Source: Notolepis coatsorum (lineage: Eukaryota > Chordata > Actinopteri > Aulopiformes > Paralepididae). From it: a DNA stretch of 64,000 nucleotides. The stretch spans positions 57,314,342-57,378,341 of the forward strand of contig OZ020589.1 in the NCBI GenBank assembly GCA_963971535.1, read 5' to 3'. The notes beneath the pieces are model-generated. The model worked only from the letters and a program-made list of their open reading frames with translations. It did not search any database and was not told the origin of the DNA. A program made the position numbers and the translations under genes. Below, piece after piece: positions 22,701 through 31,638 of the stretch (positions are counted from its first letter, which is position 1; each line of letters opens with the position of its first letter).

Positions 22701-22932
22701 GGTCCCCACCGTGAGCTTGGTCAGTTACATTAGAACCCACTAGGGCCTCTGTGGTCGGGGTAACCTGGTCGTTAAGGTCAGACATAATTTTACTTTCTAC
22801 TTTTACCGCGTTTACCGTTTGTCGAAGGCTAGGTAGTTGACTGACAGCGTAATCCTCTAAGTACTGAGGTGTCTGTCGTCTGCGCCGCGGGCGTTCTACG
22901 TTAGGAGGACCGTTTCGTGGAGTGTTCATCAT
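16741..22932 (-). CDS. BEL/Pao gag-pol polyprotein, intact
   Basis: One uninterrupted frame encodes all functions of a BEL retrotransposon. I start it at the first ATG (22932); the frame is open upstream without an ATG. Residue numbers below count from eight residues further upstream. Order: Glu/Arg-rich coiled coil with LQGERDR repeats (about 150-265), gag domain (about 440-600), zinc knuckles (CPYC about 671, CYRCARSHMAAEC 704-716, CSRC 722), aspartic protease with DDGS (789), reverse transcriptase with SGDIKGMF (Asp 1130) and YVDN (1207-1210), RNase H with FSDAS, LELCAAL, WSDSTT and HNPAD (about 1395-1520), integrase zinc finger (HH 1703-1704, C 1734, C 1737), integrase core Asp 1770, Asp 1832 and Glu 1881, then a C-terminal domain typical of the family. 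All catalytic positions are present. Length, about 2060, is normal for BEL. The protein acts in retroelement particles and cDNA integration. Confidence 0.95.
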   Translation of the reverse strand: MMNTPRNGPPNVERPRRRRQTPQYLEDYAVSQLPSLRQTVNAVKVESKIMSDLNDQVTPTTEALVGSNVTDQAHGGDQEGADMPLPPANTEEVVPDQPREEDNPTERELCTEQDEESAEEIELQDSPTSTARSGSPLQPSSPSEAERMLSQAFLVSLTASTERDRLQGERDRLQGERDRLQTQQRSEEERIRLEMRRLQTEENMARNRADTQRAAAGAQRETERDLALIQRETERDLALIKREAERDRLQAQLMEQLITKATPSPSARGSRNSSRQQSRAASPNRASDPELDQQTKPIPPADPLPRPVQARPSYKEGAAYTAEKLNKRLQDLEDLIEEEEGEEENQARRQHSTPPDQEVQYSPGYTPAALRYRPPTLFTGEHDARPAPRNSTWTSGPWYPAGTSPQRGARGDSPRRPLPQRSPMYQPSTASYIGTPTFPDFTYENRAQYTELRMCLETMMVDVADERHKYAILLKHLKVPRAHNIALAYATSTTPYTAALAALDQRYGCIWDYVIQEIRHIDRLPPATDNRSLDDLSIKVQSLVGMLGAQREKGMHELYANSNVERILEKLPPARQERFRRQRDHRDPNGPEPSLLDLADFLAREVSSLRLDTFVRSTPSSREGPRRINDGRRSVTVMHQSESVPSSKNHSTPSRKEKWKMVCPYCEKEHWLSQCDLFTKMNAEEVSQWIKSNRRCYRCARSHMAAECRLKKRCSRCDGAHLDVLHDSNRRKPAPAPSSSTKASVMYIDPASSSGAQVLLEVVRVTLSYQDKVMDTYAVLDDGSEKTLLLASAAAQLGLRGSENQMTIRTIRRDLKTIKGENVSFTIAASGQPERRYRITNAFTSQEIGLSQYTYPIAKLMDKYVHLRQLPIPLIDGATPTLLIGSDHADLIVPIDRVHTGPRGCPAAVETRLGWTLQGPLAKSLNRTAATSCLHSRVTEEDTTLLQHVERLWTLETMPFKNEKKDIRSKEDIYAINLLEQGTKRVTVGGVMRYATPLLRREGMPTFHATKEATERYLLNTERRLAKDPAQESVYRAEIEKLITAGHVTKIDIKEADQTTESWYVPHHKVHHNGKDRIVFNCSYQIGSQNLNKELLPGPTLGPSLLGVLLRFRQDKVAISGDIKGMFLQVRLVEEDKPLLRFLWRERIGDEHPAIYQWEVLPFGTTCSPCCATFALQKHVAEDPAADEEVRHSVKNSFYVDNCLQSVSTQEEAEVLLLKLRASLIKGGFDLRQWASSDPHVLRSLSPADKAASSETWMATIPGEAQEMTLGLVWRFKTDSLHYRHKPLTTEQGRSTAIPTTRRSVYRTLARQYDPLGCILPYTTRAKMIVRALWDKDQGWDDPIPAPLASTWREWETELRSLPGVNIRRSYFPPTVRPETCKMDLHVFSDASEVAYGSVAYLRAQEKGGEIHTAFILARSRIAPRKQQSIPRLELCAALAGAHLATLIQRELTIPVHRTILWSDSTTVLTWIKSDSCRYKVFVGVRVTEIQELTETASWRYVDTKHNPADVITRGMSLDDLTRRNIYSDGPEFLKLPEEEWPTPTPREASKEEAENKKPMFCGLSTVASTDPNIDDCITLQSAQLKTFLWHHPEIQPTADISAADYEEAELLLLQRAQRDSFPDELDCLQGGKPVPSDSRLLHLAPESDAHNLIRVGGRLRRAPNLPDDVKYPIVLNSRHKVTELIIKKYDEDVHHAGAERVFAEIRRRYWILQGREAVRRFQRTCLDCRKWRAQPSIPRMADLPPCRLRLGDKPFHSTGMDCFGPLYIKKGRGTEKRWGIVFKCMTTRAIHIELLPTMSTDSLLMAFRRFTSRKGKPSTLLSDHGTNFKGGERELRESFQAMGPELKTHLAPSQIDFQFNPPNAPHFGGTWEREVRSIKTALYAVLGAQTVAEEVLMTVLTEIEGVLNSKPLGYVSSDIADVDPVTPNTLLMERLDPALPQTMYRPEEANGRRMWRYSQVLADKFWNSFLLHYLPSLQTRQKWVKERDNLTEGTVVMIIDQSLPRAMWPAGRVSKVITGADGKVRAAEVLVQGRTYTQPVARLIELPRLPDTIDDDHDPMTL

Positions 22933-22981
22933 AGGCCATTTCAATATTAATAACACTATATTAATATTACACTAGTTACCC

Positions 22982-22998
22982 TCCGGCTCGAAGGACCA
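22982..22998 (-). promoter_or_regulatory. BEL primer-binding site for tRNA-Tyr
   Basis: The plus strand reads TCCGGCTCGAAGGACCA, identical to the last 17 nt of vertebrate tRNA-Tyr including CCA. The element's minus strand is therefore exactly complementary to that tRNA. It lies 2 nt from the 5' LTR. Confidence 0.85.
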
Positions 22999-23000
22999 AT

Positions 23001-24407
23001 TGTAACTGAGGGGTACAATTCCCTGACTGTATTGATAAGTATGGTATCATTAAACCACTACCGCTTTATGTACTTTAACTACTGGCCACACAGTACATGA
23101 TATAGATATGATGAACACTTTCCCACCATGAAACCAAGTCCACACAAATGTATAAATCGAATATTTAATATATAGCAAAGGGTATATACAACGTTCACTT
23201 AATGACATTTATGATTTGAATGCACTTGTAAGGCAAATGAGTATTCGTAGGCAAATCAACATTGAATGTCCAATCTCTGGTTACGCAGGGAGCAAGTATA
23301 CAACCTGGTTCTTTAGGGAACTATAGCGATGGTACTTAATGATTATAGCTGGATACACTAAAGGGGGTCCCGCTGGTTGTAAGTCAGTGGGGGGGGGGGG
23401 GGGGGTTAGGAGAGCCGCTGGGGATATCCCATCTGGCCAACGATTTCTTGGGAGAATTCAGAGTGCTGAACACGGTGCCCACAGAACCTTGGTCCACAGA
23501 TGAATACAGCTGGGCCCTCTTGTAGACGGTAGCTGCCGGTCCACAACGAAGAGACGTGAGGCGACCTCACTCGGGGTAGAGCGCCGTCTCACCTGGACTC
23601 CTCTCGGGGGTAGTTCCAACACTTACCAGTGTTGGCTGTTATCCATGGCATAAATCAAAGCACCCAAAGCAAGTAGATAATCCAAGCCGTGTAGGGCTCG
23701 CCGTCGTCCGGGTAAGGTAATCCAATGTGCAGGTCCACTCGTCCTAGCCCAGAACTCCTCGGATGAAAGCACCACACGTGGTCTGCCCAGCCTGGTTAAG
23801 ACTCTAGATAACGCGAGGAAACAATGGGGGTACTACTCACTGTATAACTCTAACCGAACGATGCACCATACATAATAGACTATTATTAACTTAATAGAAA
23901 TACGTCTCACTCGCAGGTATAGTGCCAAACTATGACAATTCAACTATTAATCCACACGATGTCTCAATGCCATTCTGAGGCCAAGTTGACCATACTGCAC
24001 CACACGTGTATCGTGGGTGAGGCTTAACGTCTTGCCACTAGGTTGGAGGGTAAAGAACTAAGGGCTAAGGGACTAAAAGAAAGTTCTACTTTACTTGCGC
24101 CATATATATATGCGCTGTGAACAAATAGTACCATTCGTATTTCGCCAGACGTATTCCTACACGGAACCGGGGCTAGTAACGACATGTTCGTCGGCACGAT
24201 TGAACTTGAACCAAGGGGCTTGGCTGCTGGCGCCAAGTTCTTGTCCAATGAGAGAATGAAACTATTATGGGCTGTTAGTAGACTAAAGGGATATTCAGTG
24301 TATATGTACAAGGAATATACAAGGGATATCAAACGATATACAAATACTATTAAATATATATCCATAAATAAATATATATATTCGGTTTAATCTGATCCTT
24401 CACAACA
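23001..24407 (-). repeat. BEL LTR (5' LTR of the minus-strand element)
   Basis: Nearly identical to 15244-16647. A poly(G) tract near 23390 is longer here. As the upstream LTR of the element it should carry the promoter; AT-rich tatatata motifs near 24100 and 24370 could include it. Confidence 0.95.
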
Positions 24408-24412
24408 ATCAC

Positions 24413-24494
24413 AGTGTTTAGAGGGTCTATCACAGTGTTTAGAGGGTCTGTCACAGTGTTTAGAGGGTCTATCACAGTGTTTGTAGGGTTTGTA
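24413..24494 (-). repeat. Minisatellite remainder beyond the BEL insertion
   Basis: About four reverse-orientation units (cagtgtttagagggtctatca and variants) continue the array interrupted at 15243. Confidence 0.9.
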
Positions 24495-24546
24495 ATCACT
24501 CGTTTAGCATTTCAAATATTTTAATATTTAAATAAATAAAACTTAC

Positions 24547-25202
24547 ATCAACTCCGAGCAGCAGTTTCTCTGTAGGCTCCTTGAAGTACACCATAAGGAG
24601 TCTTCTTCGAAGCCTCTGGATCATATCTGGCCAGAACTTCCCTGATCTCCGGGTTGTCCAGTTTCTGGCAGAACTGCAGGATGGTCCGTCCCCTCTGACC
24701 CAGGGCATCTTGGATCTTTTGAAGGGCATCAGTGTCTGTCAGGAGGCCAAAGTGGGAGAAAAGCCCTGTCTGAGCGAAGAGAAAAGGCCATTCCTCTTTG
24801 AGCTCCACCATCATTGGTGCAGGCATTTTGTTCAAGTACCGCTGCAGGATGACGTAGGTCCTCTCCATCAGAAGTTCTGCTCTCTGCCCCACCCCTCCCT
24901 TCCTCTGTGTACAGACATACAAATACATGTAATGAGTACCCAAGTAACAACAATTAAATTTGATGTCGCCACCTCTGGGAAATTGAGTGGCAAACCTTTA
25001 ATTTCATGCTATCTCATCATTACTCATTCTGAATATTAAGGTGGCCTTTTTGCTTAATGTGGGATGTTTATTCATGTGTCAATTCACCAAAAGTAAAGTA
25101 GCTTGCATGCCTGAGTAGATGTTCCGCAGATCCCTTTTCAAAGCCCCCAAGGCTTCCTCTGTCTCCCCGTCCGGTATGTCTGCTGGGCCCCACCTCACAC
25201 AC
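24547..25202 (-). pseudogene. Two exons of a multicopy fish gene family (SAMD3-like), damaged
   Basis: Exon A (25202 to 25088) has a clean acceptor (ccctag) and donor (gtgaat) and reads CVRWGPADIPDGETEEAL...LRNIYSGMQ. Exon B (24904 to 24547) follows a 183-bp intron with acceptor tacacag, keeps phase 0, and reads MERTYVILQRYLNKMPAP, ELKEEWPFLF, LFSHFGLLTD, RGRTILQFCQ. This order, including the WPxLF and SHFxLLTD motifs, matches a large, poorly characterised fish protein family often labelled SAMD3-like. Function is unknown. Near 24600 the useful frame seems to switch: the first frame ends at a stop at 24548, while another frame reads MVYFKEPTEKLLLGVD up to a perfect donor (gtaagt at 24541-24546), which suggests a frameshift. 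The 5' exons were not found. It lies inside the TIR-bounded unit, so it may be transposon cargo. Confidence 0.55.
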
Positions 25203-26219
25203 CTAGGGATAGGAAGGAATCATAGGTTAACTCAATACTATTGGGGGAAATTATATTTTACAAAATCTATACATAATTTAAACATTCAATCCAAATAACC
25301 TAAGTTAGTCTAGCATGGCAGTGCCCCTGTAACCCCTAATTGCTCCCAATGGAGTGTGAATGGAGAGGACACTGGCGCTGTTTTGCCACCCGTACACATA
25401 GGGACCTCTCATCAGCCTGGACTCTCCTGCCACTCCAGTGTGTCGTCTTCCCTCTCTGCGGCGTCTAGCCTTCTTTAAATACAAGGAGACTAACACTAAA
25501 CAGCAAACAAAAAAAATTATGATGCTGTTAAATGATAAGTTCACAATTTGACTGTAGACCCCTCTACCATGAACCTGAAACACAGAACCAATAATTTCAC
25601 TCATCACTGCAGTGTTGAGCTTACTTCTGTTCATCACATATGGGACATAAGATCTCTCCCTGTGCAAGCTGTGTAAGGATGATGAACCTTCAACCTATTA
25701 AAGAAAAGACATTTTTTTAGAATCAGTGAAGCAAATGTGACCAATGTGTTTCTGTCCTGTGTGAATAACGGACACGGGAGTCGAGATGGATGGAGCACTT
25801 CTCTTTTACTGAGCTGTGAATGGGACACACAACCAGCAGGTTAACCTGTTCCATCCGAGTGTTGCATAAAATTTGCGTTTTTAATATCAAACGTATTCAA
25901 GTATTAACATCACAAACATGTCACAAAAGCATGTAGAATGTATATTATCATCAATACGTTAGTTTAGCAATAGGTTAAAAGTGCCATTAGATAGATTTAA
26001 CTTTTCGATTTGCTGAAGTATATTCCGAGAGGGCGACCATTTTGGAAATGTTTAACCGTGGACATTTTTCTGAACTACACTTCCTGGAAGATTATAATGG
26101 GATTCAAGGTTCAGAGTTCTGTATGAATTATTTCAATAACTGTTATTATTTGGGATAATAAGCCACAAAAGGTAACGTTTGACACATTTTAAAATGCAGT
26201 TAATTTCTCTTCCCTATTG
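25203..26219. other. Non-coding stretch upstream of the exon pair
   Basis: Open frames of 64-120 codons on the minus strand (25305-25828) show no domain I know. Missing 5' exons of the neighbouring gene could lie here, but I could not support one. Confidence 0.4.
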
Positions 26220-26223
26220 TTAA

Positions 26224-27147
26224 AGGAAAACTCCAACATTTTGGGAAATTTGCTTATTTAACATCTTCCCTGGAGTTAGACAAGAAGATACATACCTTTT
26301 TTGTCTCTGTGCGTGCATTTAGCTTTGGGAACAGTTGCTCCGTTAGCGTAGCTTAGCTTCATCACTGGAATTGGGGGAGATCCGGAGCTTCATCACTGGA
26401 AGTGGGGGAGATCCGGAGCCTGACGTTCCCTTACACTGTATACAGTCACGAAATACACTCCAAATACCACTCCAAAACGTTCATGTAAACATGTTGTGAC
26501 CTGTGTATTCACCACGTGGAGAAATAAAAAATAATTGAATTCGACAATTACATTTTATAAGCAAATATACTTGGAACTATTTTTTGCCTAACCAATCCTC
26601 TCTGAGCGCAGTCAGTGATTACTGTTTTCTAAATTGGGGAGGCTTTTAATCGTCAAGGTAAGAGGATTTTAAGTCATGGTATCCATAAACTTCAATCGGT
26701 TCGGATCCTTTGAATGAATGAGAATGTCAACAATCACGACGACACGTTGAAATCACTGACTGCGCTCAGAGAGGATTGGTTAGGCAAAAAATAGTTCCAA
26801 GTATATTTGCTTATAAAACGTAATTGTCTAATTCAATTATTTTTTATTTCTCCACGTGGTGAATACACAGGTCACAACATGTTTACATGAACGTTTTGGA
26901 GTTGTATTTGGAGTGTATTTCGTGACTGTATACAGTGTAAGGGAACGTCAGGCTCCGGATCTCCCCCACTTCCAGTGATGAAGCTCCGGATCTCCCCCAC
27001 TTCCAGTGATGAAGCTAAGCTACGCTAACGTAGCGACTGTTCCCAAAGCTAAATGCACGCACAGAGACAAAAAAGGTATGTATCTTCTTGTCTAACTCCA
27101 GGGAAGATGTTAAATAAGCTAATTTCCCAAAATGTTGGAGTTTTCCT
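26224..27147. mobile_element. 924-bp foldback MITE with TTAA duplication
   Basis: Left arm (26224 to about 26620) and right arm (about 26748 to 27147) are reverse complements with few mismatches. The ends are aaggaaaactccaacattttg and its complement, and TTAA flanks both sides (26220-26223 and 27148-27151). There is no ORF. TTAA targets are used by piggyBac and Kolobok transposons. The spacer is only about 125 bp, so the whole element can form one long hairpin. Confidence 0.85.
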
Positions 27148-27299
27148 TTAACATGTAGGAACAATTAGATCTGAAATTAGTTTCAAAACAGTTGCACTGT
27201 GGGGAAAATTAAAAAGTACAGTAGATTACAGTAGATTGTTATCTGTTCTTATGCATGCTTGGTGATACTAAATCCAAATTGAACTCAGGCATTTGAAAG

Positions 27300-27301
<2 letters not shown>

Positions 27302-27346
<45 letters not shown>

Positions 27347-27349
27347 GTG
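27302..27349. repeat. (TA)n microsatellite
   Basis: An uninterrupted at dinucleotide run. Confidence 0.95.
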
Positions 27350-27399
27350 CGAATTGGCTATAATAAGGTAATTTATAAGCATCATATTCTATAATAATA

Positions 27400-27700
27400 T
27401 TTCAAATTGCATTGGTCCGGATGGGAGAATTCAGTACTGTATCTACAGAACCTTCGGTTTAATCATCTTCCCTTTATTCCCAGTTTTTAATGTTTGGTCA
27501 TTATTAGCATGGTGTTATTCACTGTCAAAGATGCAAAGAAAAATCATAATTCATATTCTCCTTTGTTTCATCACAATTTAAGCAAGCCTAGTAATAGACA
27601 CAATATTTCTGACAATGTGAATACATTCCCTGAGGTCCATAGATGTCCCTAGATACCAATAATATGCAAATGGGCCTTTCGATTTTGATTACTATTATTG
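27400..27700 (-). repeat. Diverged copy of the hAT-like repeat at 57290-57370 / 62541-62770
   Basis: Read on the minus strand, this matches in order the two halves flanking the hAT element at 57371-62540: ggacctcagggaatgtattc, gtgtctattactaggcttg, then ...cttaaattgtgatg..., ctgtagatacagtactgaa. Here the two halves are continuous, showing the unoccupied state. Confidence 0.65.
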
Positions 27701-28620
27701 TGAAATAATAATTAAATGTGAAATATTGCTATGTTATTGTGAGATTACAAAATCTGATGTGATATTACAGAGGATTTTGATTACAGTATTTTATTGTGAA
27801 ATAATAATTAAATTATGTGAAATCAAAGGATAATGTATGAATGTCACTGTAATATGACACTCATAACAGAATTAGTTATCAATAACCTACCTGTATAAAT
27901 GTTAAAAGCTGTTGCAAATATTTTTTCCCCCTCATAAATATACCACTATATACATTAATTTCTTATATTAGTTTTAAAATGACCATTTAACAGTTTAACA
28001 GTGCTCTGAAAATGCTCTGAGAACATGCGGTCATCATTCACTGTTTTAAGCACAAACACATAAGGGAGGGAGGGAGAGAGACAGGCCCGGCCTGTATGCC
28101 TGCACCCTGCCATGTTGTTGGTTTACCATGACTTTTTAGCAAGCAAGCATAATGGTAGCAGCAATGCTAAGCTAACTGATTGTGCCAGTGTATCCTGTTA
28201 AAGAATACAGCATAAGCCACATTTTGAAACGTTACTGACGTTAGCCTACATAAAATGTATAACAGTATATGCAACAGGTGGATATCACTAAACACCAAAA
28301 TCAAGAAACATTCATTATAGCTAACTGCTAACGCTACTAGCTAAATTAGCTTCAGCTAGCAGGCATGGATAACGGTTAATATAATATTCTCTACCATGTA
28401 AAAACGAACACGGCACTACTCCGCTGGCGTTTGCAATCGAAAGCATACAACATACAACATACAACATAATCGACATTATTGCCATGCAGTACTCACCAGT
28501 CTTAACGATGCAGAGAGACATGAGGTAGCTGCCAGGAAGCTGCCGCACAGGTGCATTCTGGGAGGCGGGGCACAAGTGCAGTGCAGTCTGGGTGATGAGA
28601 CAATGACGACAGCATACGTT
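27701..28620. other. Non-coding stretch
   Basis: AT-rich sequence then a more GC-balanced part (28080-28600). A 107-codon minus-strand frame (28321-28644) has no recognisable domain. It could be the promoter-proximal part of a minus-strand transcript of the TIR unit, but nothing shows this. Confidence 0.4.
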
Positions 28621-28816
28621 GAGCAGCATACGTTGATTCAACATTTATTAGATCTTGGCATTTCAATCATTAAAATTCAACCACAAAACAATATTGATTC
28701 AATGACATGTTTTCAACATTGGTCAAGTGGTTCATCGGTTAATGGTTGATCCACCATCAATCGTCGACCTTAACCAAAAATCAAGCATTTTGACCATAAC
28801 TCAACATTGAATTAAC

Positions 28817-28833
28817 ATCTTTTGCTATCTGGG
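28817..28833 (-). repeat. Right terminal inverted repeat (17 bp)
   Basis: atcttttgctatctggg is the exact reverse complement of 6261-6277. Confidence 0.8.
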
Positions 28834-28960
28834 TCATCCCTTCCGTCTGATGCTGATCCTGTCTGTATAGTTCTGTGTTTGTCTGTTTATTATTTGATGT
28901 TCATTTTTGTTACGAAACCATGGTAACTATAAATTAAATATTCTTTATTTAGATACTTTG
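28834..28960 (+). repeat. Probable right part of the split gypsy LTR
   Basis: It begins tcatcccttccgtctg directly after the TIR and continues T-rich, like the downstream part of an LTR whose TATA-bearing half ends at 6260. The true LTR end could not be placed, and no second copy is in the window to compare. Confidence 0.4.
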
Positions 28961-29334
28961 GCTGCCGTCTCTTTATTATGTATCATTGACCAGATAACGA
29001 GCCTTCCTGTAGACAATGGTTACGTAATATGCGTACAGCTTCGAAACTCCACTTATTTTGTTTTACAATGTCAAAGCCTTTTAAATATAATCAAAACGTT
29101 CCCGTATTTCTGCAATCTATGCACCAATAATAACGAGTTGAGTTCTATTACATGCTGGGTAGGTTGATAGAGTGTCTGCATGTTCACCCGAGGAGTCGGA
29201 TTCTGCAACTGCCAGTGGCCACTCCCCCCCCACGATTTATATTTTGTTTTACAATGCGTCATGACAAACCAATTACATAATCCAACATTGTGTAAACAAC
29301 TAACATATTCCAGGTAAATGTATCTATTTTGAAT
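28961..29334. other. Non-coding stretch
   Basis: AT-rich sequence without recognisable gene, RNA or repeat. Confidence 0.5.
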
Positions 29335-29339
29335 GAGTC

Positions 29340-30012
29340 TGTTATGGTTTGTAAACAACCCCAACAGCACGACACAGACAGGTAGTTCAGAGTTAGCCAA
29401 AAACGATGGGCGTATTTATTTCACAAACAGAAATGAGCAAAAATTACGTAAATGCATTCGGGGGGAATGTCGTTTAGCAGAGTAGGGCTCTGCGGCTCTG
29501 CTCAGAGCAGAGTTGGCTCTGTGGCTCTGCGGCTCTGCAGCTTATTGATAATCCACTCGTGGAGAAAAAGAAAACGGAGAATGTCATTAATAGAAACGTA
29601 GGGATTACGAGGCAGTCCAGTAACAAGGCAGAGTCCAGTACCCAAAACAAAGCGACAATTCTTCAGTGTTAAGGAACACACAAAAAAACAGATGAAGGTA
29701 TTGAGTCCAGGAATAAAAATGAGGATCTCAGAGCATCAAAAAATAGACTTCCAAAAACTCACCAAGGGCAAAGTGTAATTACGAGGCACGGGTCCACGGA
29801 GGCAGAGAGAGGTAACACCGGCAACTTCCAAGGGCGTACTGGAGAAACACACAAGAGGCAAAAGCAGTAGCTGGTGGTGACCAAAACGACCCGACACTGA
29901 ATGTTCAGCAAACCGTGTATAAGAGGGTTCCCGTCGAGCTGATTGGAACTCCTCTCAGGTGCGTGATGGTAATTGGCACCTGGAAGCGTGCAGTACTGGG
30001 CCAGCCCTCACA
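29340..30012 (-). mobile_element. Solo LTR (minus strand), same family as 55092-55891
   Basis: On the minus strand it starts tgtgagggctggcccagtac and ends gtttgtaaac-type sequence with ...ccataaca. An aataaa signal is followed by the same U5-like sequence as the other copy. GAGTC flanks both ends (29335-29339 and 30013-30017), a 5-bp target duplication. No internal retroelement sequence is present, so LTR-LTR recombination is likely. A ctctgcgg-rich repeat (about 29483-29545) is the contracted form of the other copy's minisatellite. Confidence 0.85.
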
Positions 30013-30017
30013 GAGTC

Positions 30018-30626
30018 GTTATGACTGAATCAACACATCCATTCATAAAGATTATTGTCCGCCATCTTGGTTTCATTCAGTAAAAGAATGAACGGCGGAG
30101 TGATTCGGAAAAAAGGTTTTTCGGTTGTGGGCGGGTTCTGGGATCACGTGGAGTGTGTTATGAGAAATAACGCCTGAAACAAGTGTTTCAACCAATCAGA
30201 ATCAAGACATTTGTATGCCATTGTATAATGTGACATTCAGTACACACAGTTTATTTACAGTGCATTGCAATGAAATAGTTCTGGATTACTGTACAGTTCA
30301 AAGTAATCTTTACCTTTTGTTTGGTATCCACAGTTTAAAACATGTCTTCCCACTTGTCTGACATGGTTTATATGGTATTGAAGGAAAACGGTGTTTTTCA
30401 ATGTATGTAATGTATATTGGGGGATATGACAGCATCTAAAGTGGCCAGGTCCGAGAGGTCGAAATGTGCATGGTGGTGGTGGAAGCGGCAGTCAGTGGTA
30501 GCAGCGAGCGAGCAGGGTGTCTGCATTCCTCAGCACATAAACAACTGATAGGAAACAGTGGCAGGAGGTTTGGGTCAGAGCGATGGGGAGAGGTTTGACA
30601 TTAATGAAACAGACGTTTTAATGTGT
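30018..30626. other. Non-coding stretch
   Basis: No gene seen. 30040-30320 may be another decayed element (ccaatcagaatcaag and similar motifs), but no ends were found. Confidence 0.4.
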
Positions 30627-30811
30627 GTTAAAGGCAGTGTTGGGACTAACGCGTTACTAAGTAACGCGTTACAGTAACAAAGTTACTGTTGGCGATAACT
30701 AGTACTCTAACGCATTACTTTTGAAATTCAGTAACGCTGTAGCGTTACTGAATGGTTCGTTAGTGCGTTATTTGCGTTATATACGGTGTAGATTGATAGT
30801 GAGCGGTAGTG

Positions 30812-30862
<51 letters not shown>

Positions 30863-30870
30863 TTTATTAT
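30812..30870. repeat. (ATT)n microsatellite
   Basis: A run of att/tat trinucleotides inside the hAT element. Tyr-only and Ile-only open frames are artefacts of it. Confidence 0.95.
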
Positions 30871-31417
30871 CCTCATATCCTGTCTGGCTGCAGGGAAACG
30901 CTATGCTGGGGGCGTGTTTTGTTTACTATTCCTGATCCTGACTGATAATGGCAGCGCGCGGCCCAGCTACTCGCGTATTTCTCTTTTGTCGAGCGAAAAG
31001 AAAATAACGTTTTAGTTATGTCATTTGTGTTTTGGCTCAAAGATACTGGAGTCTAACGTTAACTACCAGGACTCATCCAAATCCACTCGCCACCCGCGTA
31101 GAATCATACCAGGCGACACACAGCAAATGGGACGGAAAACTTTTTCCAACTACTTGGAGAGAGAATATACAGTACAACATGGAAATGAGATAAAGAAAAT
31201 GTTTAAGGGGCTGCTGGACTAACATTACATCTCGACATTCACTGGTGAGTGCAGTGATGTGAATGTAAATGAATGGAAACTCAAGTAGATCAATGGATTT
31301 TTGACTACGAATCTGCCAGGGAATCTCATCAATTAATCAAACAATATAAATATAGTCCTTTCATGCACAATTTATATCCTAACTATTCTAACGTTGCAAT
31401 GCACGATTGATATCTTA

Positions 31418-31638
31418 AACAACGTTGCAAGACGGTTATAATGAAACGCTCCGGCGACAGACATCAAGGCTGTTCCTTCAAGCACTTATTTTCAACCTAG
31501 AACCTAAACGTGCATGCGCTCAACCTAAACGTTGAGCGCATGCACGTTTAGGTTCTAGGTTGAAAATAAGTGCTTGAAGGAACAGCCTTGATGTCTGTCG
31601 CCGGAGCGTTTCATTATAACCATCTTGCAACGTTGTTT
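31418..31638. repeat. Long near-perfect hairpin inside the hAT element
   Basis: Arms of about 107 bp (31418-31524 and 31531-31638) are reverse complements with a 6-base loop (ctaaac) and almost no mismatches. The centre is gcgctcaac-ctaaac-gttgagcgc. Confidence 0.9.

Larger units (their letters stand above)
15244..24407 (-). mobile_element. Full-length BEL/Pao LTR retrotransposon
   Basis: A complete element on the minus strand has LTRs of 1404 bp (15244-16647) and 1407 bp (23001-24407), a perfect tRNA-Tyr primer site, one intact gag-pol ORF and a purine tract next to the downstream LTR. The 5-bp duplication ATCAC lies at 15239-15243 and 24408-24412 and joins the two halves of the minisatellite. 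By eye the LTRs differ at only about ten places outside a G-run, so the insertion is young. Confidence 0.95.
6261..28833 (-). mobile_element. 22.6-kb unit bounded by perfect 17-bp terminal inverted repeats
   Basis: The left end reads cccagatagcaaaagat and the right end is its exact reverse complement. Both subterminal regions (6277-6540 and 28620-28817) are rich in variants of gttgaatcaac, as expected for the two ends of one DNA transposon. The flanks are two halves of a gypsy LTR with TC on each side. Removing the clearly nested pieces (LTR element 6813-11253, BEL 15244-24407, foldback 26224-27147, each with its duplication) leaves about 8 kb. No transposase was recognised. The only coding signal in the remaining DNA is the minus-strand exon pair at 24547-25202. 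A 2-bp duplication would suit the CACTA/Mirage group, but the ends do not begin CACT, so the superfamily is undecided. Confidence 0.6.
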
